The translations under genes and the position numbers were made by a program. A DNA stretch of 64,000 nucleotides from Tropicibacter naphthalenivorans (GTDB lineage Bacteria > Pseudomonadota > Alphaproteobacteria > Rhodobacterales > Rhodobacteraceae): the NCBI RefSeq assembly GCF_900176475.1, contig NZ_FWXX01000002.1:260560-324559 (forward strand), given 5' to 3'. Shown here in pieces: positions 16,888 through 26,656 of this stretch. Position 1 is the first letter of the stretch, and every line of letters starts with the position of its first letter. Below the pieces are notes generated by a model that had not been told where the DNA came from, made no database searches, and saw only the letters and a program-made list of their open reading frames with translations.

Positions 16888-18906
16888 GTGGACATCCAAG
16901 AACTTCGCAACAGCAATCCCGATCACTGGATGCGCGCGACCGCGATCCGCGCGCTGGCGCTGGACGCCGTGGCCAAGGCAAACTCGGGCCACACCGGTAT
17001 GCCCATCGGCATGGCAGACGTCGCCACCGTGCTCTTCGGCAACCACCTCAAGTTCGACGCGAAAAACCCCGAGTGGCACGACCGCGACCGCTTTATCCTG
17101 TCTGCCGGCCACGGCTCCATGCTGATCTACGCGCTGCTGTATCTCTGCGGCGATCCCGAAGTGACGCTGGACGAGATCAAGAACTTCCGCCAGTGGGGCG
17201 CGAAAACCGCCGGTCACCCGGAAAACTTCTTGCTCAAGGCCGTGGAAACCACCACCGGTCCGCTGGGTCAGGGCATTTCCAACTCGGTCGGTTTCGCCAT
17301 GGCCGAGGAAATGCTGCGCGGCCGTTTCGGCAAGAAACTGGTTGACCACTACACCTATGTGATCGCTGGCGACGGCTGCCTGATGGAAGGCGTGTCCCAA
17401 GAGGCAATCGCGCTGGCGGGCCGCTATGAGCTGTCCAAGCTGATCGTCCTGTGGGACAACAACGACATCACCATCGACGGCAAGGTGTCCCTGTCCGACC
17501 GCACCGACCAGGTGGCGCGCTTTAAGGCGTCCGGCTGGCACGTGCAGGAAATCGACGGTCACAACCCGGCGGAAATCGATGCCGCCATCACCGCCGCGAA
17601 GAAGGCGGGCAAGCCGTCGATGATCGCCTGCAAGACGCACATCGCCCTGGGCCATGCCGCGCAGGACACCTCCAAGGGGCACGGCGCGCTGACCAACGCC
17701 GAGCAAGCCGTCGAGGCCAAAGCCAACTGGGGCTGGACCGCTGGCGAGTTCGACGTCCCCGCTGACGTCAAATCCTGGTGGGAAGCGGCAGGTTCGCGCG
17801 GCGCAGCAGATCGCGCCGAGTGGGAAGAGCGTCTGGCCGCCCAGTCGGAAAGCCGCCAAAAGGAATTCGCCCGCACCATGGCTGGCGAAGCCCCGAAAAA
17901 GCTGTCCGCCACTGTCAAGGCGCTGAAAAAGCAGCTGTCGGAAACCAAACCGTCCGTCGCGACCCGCAAGGCGTCGGAAATGGCGCTGGAAGTCATCAAC
18001 CCGATCATGCCCGAAACCTGCGGCGGCTCGGCGGACCTGACCGGCTCCAACAACACCAAGACCGGCGACATGGGCGTCTTTGACGTGGACAACCGCAAGG
18101 GCCGCTATGTCTTCTGGGGCATCCGCGAGCACGGCATGGCCGCTGCGATGAACGGCATGAGCCTGCACGGCGGTGTGCGCCCCTACGGCGGCACCTTCAT
18201 GGCCTTCACCGATTACGCGCGCCCGTCCATGCGTCTGGCCGCTCTGATGAAGACCCCGACCGTCTTCGTGATGACCCACGACTCGATTGGCCTTGGCGAA
18301 GACGGCCCGACCCACCAGCCGGTGGAACACGTGGCCATCTCGCGCGCCACGCCGAACACGCTGGTCTTCCGCCCTGCGGATGCCGTGGAAACCGCCGAAG
18401 CGTGGGAAATTGCCCTGCGCCAAACCGGCACGCCCTCGGTGATGTCGCTGACCCGCCAGAACCTGCCCACCGTCCGCACCGAGCACAAGACCGCGAACCT
18501 CGTGGAAAAAGGCGCTTACGTGCTGGCCGAAGCCGAAGGCAAGCGTCAGGCGATCCTGCTGGCCACCGGCTCCGAGGTCGAAATCGCCCTCAAGGCGCGT
18601 GACCTGCTGCAAGCCGAAGGCATCGGCACCCGCGTTGTGTCCATGCCCTGCTGGGAGCTGTTCGAGCAGCAGGACGAAAGCTACCGCCGCCGCATCCTGC
18701 CGCCCGCGGGTCCTGTGCGCGTCGCGGTTGAGGCTGGCTTGCGCTTTGGCTGGGACAAATGGCTCTGCGGCGAGCGCGGCTCGGCCAAGAAATCTGGCTT
18801 TGTCGGCATGGAAGGCTTCGGCGCCTCCGCCCCGGCAGAAACGCTGTATGAAAAGTTCGGCATCACCGCCGAAGCCGTGGCCGCCAAGGTCAAAGAGCTG
18901 CTCTAA
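16888..18906 (+). CDS. tkt: Transketolase
   Basis: A 672-residue thiamine-diphosphate enzyme that moves two-carbon ketol units in the pentose phosphate pathway and carbon fixation/regeneration reactions. The N-terminal TPP domain has [25 protein letters not shown] and the GDG...N cofactor motif ([14 protein letters not shown], then [10 protein letters not shown]). The pyrimidine-binding domain has [27 protein letters not shown] and [18 protein letters not shown]. The start is a GTG with GAAGGAG seven bases upstream. The length is typical. A strong terminator follows. Confidence 0.97.
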   Translation: MDIQELRNSNPDHWMRATAIRALALDAVAKANSGHTGMPIGMADVATVLFGNHLKFDAKNPEWHDRDRFILSAGHGSMLIYALLYLCGDPEVTLDEIKNFRQWGAKTAGHPENFLLKAVETTTGPLGQGISNSVGFAMAEEMLRGRFGKKLVDHYTYVIAGDGCLMEGVSQEAIALAGRYELSKLIVLWDNNDITIDGKVSLSDRTDQVARFKASGWHVQEIDGHNPAEIDAAITAAKKAGKPSMIACKTHIALGHAAQDTSKGHGALTNAEQAVEAKANWGWTAGEFDVPADVKSWWEAAGSRGAADRAEWEERLAAQSESRQKEFARTMAGEAPKKLSATVKALKKQLSETKPSVATRKASEMALEVINPIMPETCGGSADLTGSNNTKTGDMGVFDVDNRKGRYVFWGIREHGMAAAMNGMSLHGGVRPYGGTFMAFTDYARPSMRLAALMKTPTVFVMTHDSIGLGEDGPTHQPVEHVAISRATPNTLVFRPADAVETAEAWEIALRQTGTPSVMSLTRQNLPTVRTEHKTANLVEKGAYVLAEAEGKRQAILLATGSEVEIALKARDLLQAEGIGTRVVSMPCWELFEQQDESYRRRILPPAGPVRVAVEAGLRFGWDKWLCGERGSAKKSGFVGMEGFGASAPAETLYEKFGITAEAVAAKVKELL

Positions 18907-18931
18907 GCCTCTGCCACCACAATAAAAAACC

Positions 18932-18964
18932 AAAGCCCCCGCCAGCGATGGACGGGGGCTTTTT
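18932..18964 (+). terminator. Rho-independent terminator after tkt
   Basis: AAAGCCCCCG (18932-18941) and CGGGGGCTTT (18953-18962) form a perfect 10-bp stem, followed by TT. Confidence 0.9.
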
Positions 18965-19056
18965 ACATGATCATCAGTCCACTTTCGCCTAGCGTACTGT
19001 AAATCAAGATATTACCCTGAATAGTAGATAGATTTCACATAATCAGAGACAAAAAT

Positions 19057-19998
19057 ATGAAAAACGTAGCTGACTTGACCTCAAACCCACTCCGAATTGG
19101 CATATCCACTCGCGCTCTTTTTGACCTAGAGGAGGAGCACATAGTCTTCGAAGAACAAGGAGTAGAAGCCTATGTTAAAATGCAGAGAGAACGGGAAGAT
19201 CAAATTCTTAAAAAAGGGTCGGGGTTTCAAGTTGTCGAGCGACTGTTGGGCCTTAATGCGTCAGAACAAAACCCTATGGTTGAAGTTGTTCTAATGTCTC
19301 GAAACTCTCCTGACCTTTCTTTGCGAGCGTTTAAATCCATTCTTCACTACGAACTTCCGATTAAAGTTGGGAGTTTTACTAGCGGCCGCTCCCTTGCACC
19401 ATATTTGCCTGCTTGGGGAATAGATTTATTTCTATCTAGCGAAGTCGCGGACGTACAAGCCTCTGCCCTTGCAGGTGCTGCGGCAGCAACTCTTGTCAAA
19501 CCACCTGTCCACGCTAACTACGATGAAACCACAGATGAAGTAAGAATTGTTTTCGACGGAGATGCTGTTGTTTTTAGCGCCGAATCTGACGAAATTTACA
19601 AGAAAAAAGGTCTTGAAGCATTTTTCGAACATGAGAAAGAGAATGCGCAGAACCCTATGCAGGCCGGTCCATTCCAAAACTTCTTGATCAAGCTATCAAT
19701 GCTTCGAAGCGCACATATTGTTTCGCCAGGCGTAAGCAAAGTTAGAATTGGACTGGTTACAGCTCGAAATGCTCCAGCTCACGAGCGAGTAGTCTACACT
19801 CTTAGAGCTTGGGGGACACCTGCGGACGAGGCTCACTTTGTCGGGCCTAATGACAAGGCCCCGATTCTACGTGCTATGGGCGCACATATATTTTTCGACG
19901 ATCAGAAAAAACACGTGGACGGGGCTGCCGTCTTTGTGCCGGCAGGCCATGTTCCTGGTCCTCATGATGACAACAACCCTGTCATTCCTTCGAAGTGA
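19057..19998 (+). CDS. Cytosolic 5'-nucleotidase, cN-I-like family (probably acquired)
   Basis: A 313-residue protein of the 5'-nucleotidase family known from eukaryotic NT5C1 and scattered bacteria; it should dephosphorylate nucleoside monophosphates. Family marks are LRIGISTRALFDLEEEHIVF near the N-terminus (Asp nucleophile region), ILHYELPIKVGSFTSG, VRIVFDGDAVVFSAESDE and GAHIFFDDQKKHVDGA. Base use differs sharply from its neighbours: bases 19141-19200 hold 24 G/C of 60 and 19561-19620 hold 23, against 35 for 18841-18900 in tkt. Codons such as AGA, ATA and TTA are common. It is flanked by the tkt terminator and by lpxB, whose end it overlaps tail-to-tail by 17 bases. The RBS is weak. Confidence 0.85.
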   Translation: MKNVADLTSNPLRIGISTRALFDLEEEHIVFEEQGVEAYVKMQREREDQILKKGSGFQVVERLLGLNASEQNPMVEVVLMSRNSPDLSLRAFKSILHYELPIKVGSFTSGRSLAPYLPAWGIDLFLSSEVADVQASALAGAAAATLVKPPVHANYDETTDEVRIVFDGDAVVFSAESDEIYKKKGLEAFFEHEKENAQNPMQAGPFQNFLIKLSMLRSAHIVSPGVSKVRIGLVTARNAPAHERVVYTLRAWGTPADEAHFVGPNDKAPILRAMGAHIFFDDQKKHVDGAAVFVPAGHVPGPHDDNNPVIPSK

Positions 19999-21145
19999 AA
20001 TTTAACGCCAAAACCGCCCGCGCCGCGCGCAGGCCCGGGGCTTCGCCGCCGCGGCCAAGCCGCTCCATGGTCAGGTCCATCGCCGCGCGCTGCGCGCCCG
20101 GCGCGTCCAGCACCGCGCAGACCGCCTTGGAGATCTCGGAGGGTTTGCAGTCCTTGCCGATGTACTCGGGCACCGCGCGCGTCTCGCTGACGAGGTTCAC
20201 CAAGGTCACCGTGTCCACCAGCAGCATCCGCCCGATGATCTGCCGCGACAGCCAGCTCATGTCGTAGGCGATCACCATGGGCGTGCCCACCGCCGCCAGC
20301 TCCAGCGACACCGTGCCAGACGCCGCCAAGGCCACATCCGCCGCCTTGAAGGCCGCGCGTTTGATCGCGCCGGTGGGGTCTTCGCGCGGGTCGATCACCC
20401 GCACCGCGATCCGCTCTGGCCAGCGCGACACCGCCTCTCGCACTGCCGGGGCGACGTTCGACGCCGCGGGGATCACCAGCTCCAAACCGGGGCGCTCATG
20501 CACCAACCGCTCGGCCACCTCCTGGAAAATCGGCAAGAGCCGCGCGATTTCCGACCGCCGAGACCCCGGCAAGACCAGCGCCATCTCGCCCGTGATACCT
20601 TGGGCGGCGCGAAAGGCTTCGGCCTCGGCGTCCGAGGCCACCGGGTCCAGCACCACGGGATGCCCGACAAAGTCACACGGCACCCCGGCGCGCTGCATGT
20701 ATTCGGGTTCAAACGGCAACAGGGCCAAGACCTTATCCACCAGCCCGCGCATCTTTTCCGCGCGCCCCGGACGCCACGCCCAGACGGTCGGCGCGACGTA
20801 GTGCACGATCTTGATCTCGGGGGCCACGGCCTTGACCAAGCGCGCCACCCGCAAGGAAAACTCCGGCAGGTCGATGGTCACCACCACGTCGGGGCGCTGC
20901 GCCAGAATGGCGTCCGCCGTCTGCCGAATGCGCGCCTTTAAGTGGCGGTATTCCTTGAGGATTTCGCCAATTCCCATGATGCTGATCTCATCCATCGGGA
21001 ACAGGCTGTCCAGCCCCTGCCCGATCATCCGCTCGCCGCCGATGCCGGTAAATTCCACGTCACCACGCAGCTCGCGCAGGCCGATCATCAGGGCCGCGCC
21101 CAGCTTGTCGCCAGAGGCCTCACCGGCGGTCACAAACACCTTCAT
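19982..21145 (-). CDS. lpxB: Lipid-A-disaccharide synthase LpxB
   Basis: A 387-residue GT19 glycosyltransferase. It condenses UDP-2,3-diacylglucosamine with lipid X to form the lipid A disaccharide at the inner membrane. Family marks are FVTAGEASGDKLGAAL at the N-terminus, VVTIDLPEFSLRVAR, HYVAPTVWAWRPGRA, FVGHPVVLD, LVLPGSRRSEI and ASGTVSLELAAVGTPMVIAY. The start is the ATG at 21145, overlapping the lpxI stop as ATGA. The longer open frame upstream only mirrors lpxI. It is the last gene of the lpx block and converges on the 5'-nucleotidase. Confidence 0.96.
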   Translation of the reverse strand: MKVFVTAGEASGDKLGAALMIGLRELRGDVEFTGIGGERMIGQGLDSLFPMDEISIMGIGEILKEYRHLKARIRQTADAILAQRPDVVVTIDLPEFSLRVARLVKAVAPEIKIVHYVAPTVWAWRPGRAEKMRGLVDKVLALLPFEPEYMQRAGVPCDFVGHPVVLDPVASDAEAEAFRAAQGITGEMALVLPGSRRSEIARLLPIFQEVAERLVHERPGLELVIPAASNVAPAVREAVSRWPERIAVRVIDPREDPTGAIKRAAFKAADVALAASGTVSLELAAVGTPMVIAYDMSWLSRQIIGRMLLVDTVTLVNLVSETRAVPEYIGKDCKPSEISKAVCAVLDAPGAQRAAMDLTMERLGRGGEAPGLRAARAVLALNFTSKE

Positions 21146-21936
21146 GGGCTTGGCCTTTCGCGGACCCAGAGAAACATGCCTTCGGCGTCGAGGCGGCGGA
21201 TCACGTCGGTCTGGTCCAGAACCATGACGCCCCCGGCTTCGATGATGATGCCTTTGAGTCCCGCCTCGGCGCAGCGCGCGGCGGTTTGCGGGCCGATAAC
21301 CGGCAGGTCGGCGCGGCGGTCCTGACCGGGTTTCGGAGCCTTGTACAGCACCCCGCCAAGCGCCGTGCCAAAGGGCAACCCGCCCAGCATCTTGTCGGTG
21401 CCGCTGTCGGTCTCGCGAGCGAGGACCTGCCCGTCGCGGATCACGCAAGCCTGCCCCAAGTCTTCGCGCGCCTGTTCAGCGCTGACCCGATCCCCAAGCC
21501 GTGCAAGCGCGGCGATCTCTCCGCCCGGTGCGGTGCGGGTGGCGATGCCTTCGGGCAGCAGCAGCGCCGGAACGGCCTCGTGGGCTGCCAGCACGTCAAA
21601 GCCCGCCCCTTCGAGGATGCCGATCACGATCCGCAGCGCGCCATCGTCACCCCGGCGCAGCGCCCGAAGGATACTTGGCAGCAGGAAAACCGTCGACAGA
21701 TCAAGGCTTTGCCAGCGAATGTCGGGACGAGAGACCGCCCCGCACATGCAAATCTGCGTCACCCCTTGGGCGCGCAGCCAGCGCAGCAGGCTTCCTAGAT
21801 GTTCCAGCCGGAACAGCCGGTCGGCGGTGACAAAATCCGGCGGGCTGGTTTCCAGCGCACAGATCAAAGGCCGCTGGGGCAGCGCGCGCACCACGGCGCG
21901 CGGCAACTCTCCGGTGCCTGCGATCAGTGCCAGCAT
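21142..21936 (-). CDS. lpxI: UDP-2,3-diacylglucosamine diphosphatase LpxI
   Basis: A 264-residue enzyme that hydrolyses UDP-2,3-diacylglucosamine to lipid X. It is the LpxH substitute found in most alphaproteobacteria. It begins MLALIAGTGELPRAVVRAL. The C-terminal DUF1009 domain carries ETDSGTDKM, LPVIGPQTAARCAEAGLKG and IIEAGGVMVLDQ. It is coupled to lpxB and lies 3 bases after lpxA. Confidence 0.95.
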   Translation of the reverse strand: MLALIAGTGELPRAVVRALPQRPLICALETSPPDFVTADRLFRLEHLGSLLRWLRAQGVTQICMCGAVSRPDIRWQSLDLSTVFLLPSILRALRRGDDGALRIVIGILEGAGFDVLAAHEAVPALLLPEGIATRTAPGGEIAALARLGDRVSAEQAREDLGQACVIRDGQVLARETDSGTDKMLGGLPFGTALGGVLYKAPKPGQDRRADLPVIGPQTAARCAEAGLKGIIIEAGGVMVLDQTDVIRRLDAEGMFLWVRERPSP

Positions 21937-21939
21937 GTC

Positions 21940-22728
21940 TTAGCCCGGCGTGAGGAAGGAACGATCGGTCTCGCCAAGGATAAACTCAACGATTTCGCGC
22001 ACATAGTCGCTAGAGGTCTCATCGCCCAGTCGCCGCGCACGGTCCTGGAATGCGCCTTCGCCCTGCGCCAGCATCTGGAAGGCCGCGCGAAGGGCCGTGA
22101 TGTCCGAACGGTCCACGCCGCGCCGTTTCAAGCCCACAAGGTTGAGCCCGTCCAGCTTGCCGCGCGGGGCCTGCACCAGACCATGCGGGATCACGTCGTT
22201 GGTCACCATGGTCACCGCGCCAATGATTGCGCCGCGCCCGATGCGCACCCATTGGTGCACGCCGGACAGACCGCCGATGATGACCTCATCCTCGATGATG
22301 CAATGGCCCGCCAGCGCGGCGTTGTTCACCACGATGACGTTGTTGCCCACTTGGCAGTCGTGCGCCACGTGGCAGCCCGCCATAAACAGCCCGTCGTTGC
22401 CGACGCGGGTGATGCCGCCGCCGCCTTCGGTGCCGGTGTTCATGGTGACGTGTTCGCGGATGCGGTTGCGCTGGCCGATCACAAGACGCGAGGCTTCGCC
22501 CTTGAACTTGAGGTCCTGCGGGATGCCGCCGAGCACCGCGAAGGAATGCACCAGCGTGTCCTCGCCGATCTCGGTCCGGCCCTGCACCACCACGTGGCTT
22601 TGCAGCGTGACGCGGTCGTGCAGCACAACCTCGGGGCCGATATGGCAGAAAGCACCGATCTGGACGCCCTGCCCAATCTGCGCGCCGTCCTCGATCACGG
22701 CCGAGGGGTGGATCACCGTCTCGCTCAC
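21940..22728 (-). CDS. lpxA: Acyl-ACP--UDP-N-acetylglucosamine O-acyltransferase LpxA
   Basis: A 262-residue trimeric left-handed beta-helix enzyme for the first step of lipid A synthesis. Hexapeptide repeats run from about residue 5 to 185 ([23 protein letters not shown] and on). The catalytic His lies in the [12 protein letters not shown] stretch. The last 70 residues are the helical ACP/lipid-binding tail. The ATG overlaps the fabZ stop by four bases. Confidence 0.97.
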   Translation of the reverse strand: MSETVIHPSAVIEDGAQIGQGVQIGAFCHIGPEVVLHDRVTLQSHVVVQGRTEIGEDTLVHSFAVLGGIPQDLKFKGEASRLVIGQRNRIREHVTMNTGTEGGGGITRVGNDGLFMAGCHVAHDCQVGNNVIVVNNAALAGHCIIEDEVIIGGLSGVHQWVRIGRGAIIGAVTMVTNDVIPHGLVQAPRGKLDGLNLVGLKRRGVDRSDITALRAAFQMLAQGEGAFQDRARRLGDETSSDYVREIVEFILGETDRSFLTPG

Positions 22729-23186
22729 GCGGGCAGGTCCATCATCGCGGTGAATTCCGCCTCTGCGGCCATCTCGCCGTCGACGGTGGCCACGCCGGTG
22801 AACTTCCAGACCTTGCCGCCGGGCTTGCCGCGCGCGGTGGTCAGCTTCATGCGCAGCTGGTCGCCGGGGACAACCTTGCGGCGGAATTTACACTTGTCGA
22901 TGGACATGAAGTAGACCTTCATTTCCTTGTCGGCCATGTCCAGCGCGGTGCCCACCATGACGGCGGCGGTCTGGGCCATGGCTTCGACGATGGTCACGCC
23001 GGGCATGATCGGCAGACCGGGAAAGTGGCCCTGAAAATGCGGCTCGTTCATGGTGACGTTCTTGATGCCGACCGCCGAGGTGTAGCTGTCGATCTCTTCG
23101 ACGCGATCCACCAGCAGGAACGGATAGCGGTGCGGCAAGATCCGCTGGATCAGTTGGATGTCGGCGCTCAGCAGCGTGTCGGTCAT
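22725..23186 (-). CDS. fabZ: 3-hydroxyacyl-ACP dehydratase FabZ
   Basis: A 153-residue hot-dog-fold dehydratase of fatty acid synthesis. The active-site motif [15 protein letters not shown] gives catalytic H54, and E68 lies in TIVEAMAQ. It sits between skp and lpxA, the common alphaproteobacterial order, and competes with LpxA for the same 3-hydroxyacyl-ACP pool. Confidence 0.97.
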   Translation of the reverse strand: MTDTLLSADIQLIQRILPHRYPFLLVDRVEEIDSYTSAVGIKNVTMNEPHFQGHFPGLPIMPGVTIVEAMAQTAAVMVGTALDMADKEMKVYFMSIDKCKFRRKVVPGDQLRMKLTTARGKPGGKVWKFTGVATVDGEMAAEAEFTAMMDLPA

Positions 23187-23253
23187 GTCGTTGGCCTTTT
23201 ATTGTCCTTGCGCAAACCCCTAGCAATCCGCGGGGCTTTGGGCAAGCGGGGCG

Positions 23254-23832
23254 TCACTGTTCGGGCGGGGCTGCGCCGTCGCCGATGGCCTCATTGACGC
23301 GGGCGATGGCCTGATCGGTGATATCGATGGCGTCCAGCGCGGCAAAGACCGCGCGGCGTTCCAGGATCACCGCCGCGCCCGCCTCTGCCATCAGCTGTTC
23401 CAGCACGGGCTGCGCGACGGTCAGAAAATCGCGCCGGGCGGTTTCGCTTTTGGTGCCAAGCGCGCGGGCCTTGGCGTCTTGTTCGGCGCGCAGGCGCTGA
23501 ACCTTGGCGTCAAAGGCGTCGGCAAGGGCGCGAAAGGCCTCTGGGGCCATGGTTTCGCGCTGCACGGTCAGCTGACGCTCTTCCTCGGTCAGCTGCGCCT
23601 CGATCTGGCGATTTTCGGCAGAGATCGCCGCGCCCTCGGCCTCCAGCTCGGCGGTGATCCGCTGGCCAAAGGCGCTGTCGGCGAACACCGTGTCGAACTG
23701 CACCACCAAGACGGGGCTTTGCACCACGCCTTGGCTCAGCGGCCCGCCGATGGATTGCGCAAACGCCCCAAGCGGCATCGCCAAGCCAAGGCCCAGCGAC
23801 GCGCCAAGGATCACAGCCCGCAGCCCGCGCAC
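23254..23832 (-). CDS. skp: OmpH/Skp-family periplasmic chaperone
   Basis: A 192-residue exported protein. A signal peptide of about 25 residues ends LGAFA. The mature part has an N-terminal strand (VLVVQFDTVFADSAFGQRI), long coiled-coil tentacle helices (ITAELEAEGAAISAENRQI...) and a returning helix. Skp holds unfolded outer-membrane proteins for BamA. The start is a GTG at 23832, one base after the bamA stop, which implies coupling. Confidence 0.87.
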   Translation of the reverse strand: MRGLRAVILGASLGLGLAMPLGAFAQSIGGPLSQGVVQSPVLVVQFDTVFADSAFGQRITAELEAEGAAISAENRQIEAQLTEEERQLTVQRETMAPEAFRALADAFDAKVQRLRAEQDAKARALGTKSETARRDFLTVAQPVLEQLMAEAGAAVILERRAVFAALDAIDITDQAIARVNEAIGDGAAPPEQ

Positions 23833-23833
23833 C

Positions 23834-26206
23834 TTAGAACTCTGTCGAGACGGACAGGTTAAAGCTTTGCGTTTCGTCGTAGGGCTTCTTTTTCAACGGC
23901 TCGGTAAAGTCCATGCGCAGCGGGCCCAGCACGCTGTCCCACAGGATCGACACGCCGATGGTCTGGCGGTCTTCGAAGGCCTCGGACACGATCTGGTTGC
24001 CCGCCGCCACACCGCTGGTGTCGCTCAGACCCCAGACGGACCCGATGTCATAGAAAACGCCGCCGCGGATACCGTATTCCTCGGGCAGGCCCACGGGGAA
24101 CTCGGCCTCAAAGCGCGCGGTGGCGTAGTATTCACCGCCCAGAGAGTCGTTCACCCCGGCGCCGATCTCACGCGGGCCGATGCCGCCAAAGGCAAAGCCG
24201 CGCATGATGTCCGGGTCGGTAAAGAAGCGGTCGCCAACGCGGGTCTGGCCCTTGGTATAATTCAGCGCGCCGCCCTGAAGCGTGGCCCGCAGGGTGACCT
24301 CTTCGTTCATGACTTTCTTTTGCGCCACGATCTTGGCTTGGGTGCGCACAAAGTTGCGGTCCCCGCCAAGGCCGCCAAAGTCCTGACCGAATTCGAACAA
24401 GACGCCCGCCGTGGTATCCAGCCCGGTGCGGCGCGTGTCGTAGGTGTATTTGTAGCCCAGCGAGCTGTCAAAGATCTCGCCCATGGCGATTTCGTTGGCA
24501 ACAATGCCGCCATAGCTGCCGGTCCCATCGGGATCGACGAGATTGGAATAGCCCAGCTTGTAATTCACCCCAAGACGGCCGTTTTCCGACACCGGGAATT
24601 CCAGCGACAGACCAAAGGCGCCATTCTCGGCGTCATATTCGTCGGAAATCTCGGTGGATTCCGTATAGCTGAGGTTGGTGGCAAAGGTCAGCTCGCGCCC
24701 AAGAAAGGCCGGTTCGGCAAAGCTCAGGAAATAGCGTTTGGTGTCGGACGAGGTGTTGATCCCCAAGGACAGGTACTGCCCCCGACCCAAAAAGTTCCGC
24801 TCGGAAAAGCTGAGCGCCAGACCAAAGCCCGCGGTGGTCGAATACGAGCCACCAAAGCTGATCGAGCCGGTGGGCGCCTCTTCGACGTTCACGTCGATGA
24901 CGACCTGCTGCGGGGTGCTGCCTTCGCGAGCCTGCACGTCGGCGTTGGTGAAAAAGCCCAAGGCGCGGATACGCTCGGCGCTTTCGCGGATGGCGCGCGG
25001 GTTGAACGGGTCGCCCTCGGCCACCTCGAACTGGCGGCGCACCACCTGGTCCATGGTGGTGGTGTTGCCCTCGATGTCGATACGCTCGACGAAAATGCGC
25101 GGGCCGCGGGTCAGCTGAAATTCCACGTCCAGCGTCAGGTCGCGGTCATTGCGGTTGATGCGCGGATCGACGCGGACAAAGTTCAGCCCCTCGCGGATCG
25201 CCAGACGTTCAAGCCGGGCAATTTCATTCTCGACCAGAGAGGGCGAGTAAACCTTGCCAGAGCGCAGGCGCACGGCTTTTTCAAAGATCTCCGGGTCCAC
25301 CTCGGGCAGGTCCGAGGTGACGGTGACCTCGCCGACAGAGAACTGCTGGCCCTCTTCGACGGTGAAGTTCACGAAATACCCGTCACGTTCCTGCGCGATT
25401 TCGCCGTTGGTGCCGGTGATGCGGAAATCGACGTAGCCACGGGCACTGTAGAAGTCGCGCAAGAGCTGCTTGTCGAACTCGATGCGGTCTTCGATAAAGT
25501 TGTCTTTCTTGATGATCGCGCGCAACAGACCGGCTTGCTTGGTCTCGATGACGCGGCGCAGACGGCGGTCGGAAAACGCCGCGTTGCCGGTAAAGCCGAT
25601 GCGCTCAATCTCGGACACGCCGCCTTCGAAGACTTCGAACACCAGATCGACGCGGTTGTCACGGCGGCGGATCACCTTGGGCGAGACACGCGCGGCGACG
25701 CGGCCCTGCTGGACATAGGCCTGAGAAATTTGCTGGGCGTCGGCCTCTGCCACGCGCGGGGAAAACACCCGGCGCGATTGCGATTGCACGATGGCGGCAA
25801 GGTCTTCGTCCTTGATGCGCTTGTTGCCCTCAAAGGCGATCTGGTTGATCGTCGGGTATTCCACCACCTTGATGACCAGCGTGCCGCCCTGCGGAATGAT
25901 CTCGACCTGTTCGAACAGGCCAGAGGCGACGAGGCGCTGGTAGGCATCGTTCAGCTCACCGGCGGACACGGTCTGGCCGCGCGCGATGCCTGCGTAGGAC
26001 AGGATGGTCCCGGCCTCGACGCGCTGGTTGCCTTCGATCGATACGTTGGAAAACGAATAGGCCTGCGCGTGGGCGATCTGCGGCAGCATCCCGATCCCGG
26101 CACCCGTGGCCATGACAAAAGACAGCGCGACGGCCCGCACTGCCTTGTCCAATTTCGTTGCTGCTGCGTTGCGCGCGTTTTCACGCGGCTGAATGACTTG
26201 TGCCAT
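23834..26206 (-). CDS. bamA: Outer membrane protein assembly factor BamA
   Basis: A 790-residue Omp85 protein. An unusually long signal region of about 47 residues ends QIAHAQ. Five POTRA domains follow (about 50-430; starts such as YSFSNVSIEGNQRVEAGTI and IERIGFTGNAAFSDRRLRR). The C-terminal 16-strand barrel includes SISFGGSYSTTAGFG, and the terminal strand ends in Phe (LSVSTEF), the usual assembly signal. The ATG chosen at 26206 (MAQVIQ) drops a 21-codon extension with no RBS. It precedes skp, fabZ and the lpx genes. Confidence 0.96.
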   Translation of the reverse strand: MAQVIQPRENARNAAATKLDKAVRAVALSFVMATGAGIGMLPQIAHAQAYSFSNVSIEGNQRVEAGTILSYAGIARGQTVSAGELNDAYQRLVASGLFEQVEIIPQGGTLVIKVVEYPTINQIAFEGNKRIKDEDLAAIVQSQSRRVFSPRVAEADAQQISQAYVQQGRVAARVSPKVIRRRDNRVDLVFEVFEGGVSEIERIGFTGNAAFSDRRLRRVIETKQAGLLRAIIKKDNFIEDRIEFDKQLLRDFYSARGYVDFRITGTNGEIAQERDGYFVNFTVEEGQQFSVGEVTVTSDLPEVDPEIFEKAVRLRSGKVYSPSLVENEIARLERLAIREGLNFVRVDPRINRNDRDLTLDVEFQLTRGPRIFVERIDIEGNTTTMDQVVRRQFEVAEGDPFNPRAIRESAERIRALGFFTNADVQAREGSTPQQVVIDVNVEEAPTGSISFGGSYSTTAGFGLALSFSERNFLGRGQYLSLGINTSSDTKRYFLSFAEPAFLGRELTFATNLSYTESTEISDEYDAENGAFGLSLEFPVSENGRLGVNYKLGYSNLVDPDGTGSYGGIVANEIAMGEIFDSSLGYKYTYDTRRTGLDTTAGVLFEFGQDFGGLGGDRNFVRTQAKIVAQKKVMNEEVTLRATLQGGALNYTKGQTRVGDRFFTDPDIMRGFAFGGIGPREIGAGVNDSLGGEYYATARFEAEFPVGLPEEYGIRGGVFYDIGSVWGLSDTSGVAAGNQIVSEAFEDRQTIGVSILWDSVLGPLRMDFTEPLKKKPYDETQSFNLSVSTEF

Positions 26207-26325
26207 TTTCCGACTTTCACTCCGACATCCCTCAAGATGTTGAGTATCGGGATTGGCCAGCCTTGTCAAAAGCCCGAGGCGGCGAATTGCCGTCTTTCTC
26301 GGGCCAGACGTTAATTATTGCAGGA

Positions 26326-26457
26326 CTACTGCAGGACGGTCCCAAGGTACGCCCCAAAGAACAGGGCGAAAACGATGGTGCAGATGTACAGCAGACGGTC
26401 CCAGTTGATCGCCATAAGCACTGACATGCTGCGGTATCCGGCGTGAAGCGTGTGCAT
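26326..26457 (-). CDS. 43-aa single-TM hypothetical protein upstream of bamA
   Basis: A micro-gene: ATG at 26457-26455, TAG at 26328-26326, 43 codons. AAAGGA lies eight bases before the ATG. The product starts MHTLHAGYRSMSVLMAINWD and then crosses the membrane once (RLLYICTIVFALFFGAYLGT). It lies after the rseP terminator and about 120 bases before bamA, on the same strand. It is either independent or the leader gene of the bamA-lpx transcript. No family is recognised. In the 450-base gap between bamA and rseP it is the only gene-like element besides the terminator. Confidence 0.6.
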   Translation of the reverse strand: MHTLHAGYRSMSVLMAINWDRLLYICTIVFALFFGAYLGTVLQ

Positions 26458-26593
26458 GGATTCGGTCCTTTCGTGGTCTTAACCCCTTTATGCGTGGTGA
26501 ATCGGGCATAAGTTTGACCGCTCGCGCGGGGTTTTTGGCCGCTGGTTCAACAATGTAACCGTTGGAACCGGGGATTGGTTGCGGTTTGGGCAA

Positions 26594-26625
26594 CAAAAAA
26601 CCGGCGCTCCGCGGGGAACGCCGGT
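26594..26625 (-). terminator. Rho-independent terminator after rseP
   Basis: Read on the minus strand, ACCGGCG and CGCCGGT form a 7-bp stem, followed by a run of six T (26599-26594). It separates the uppS-cdsA-dxr-rseP transcript from bamA. Confidence 0.85.
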
Positions 26626-26656
26626 CGAATTTTAATAGGCAGTGGCCGCGTATCGG

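Noticed and set aside
16867-18933. A 688-codon minus-strand frame opposite transketolase
   Set aside because: Antisense shadow with no motifs; tkt is complete on the plus strand.
21146-21448. N-terminal extension of LpxB
   Set aside because: It overlaps lpxI out of frame; LpxB begins at the ATG coupled to the lpxI stop.
23654-26314. An 886-codon plus-strand frame opposite bamA
   Set aside because: Antisense shadow; BamA motifs and signal peptide are on the minus strand.
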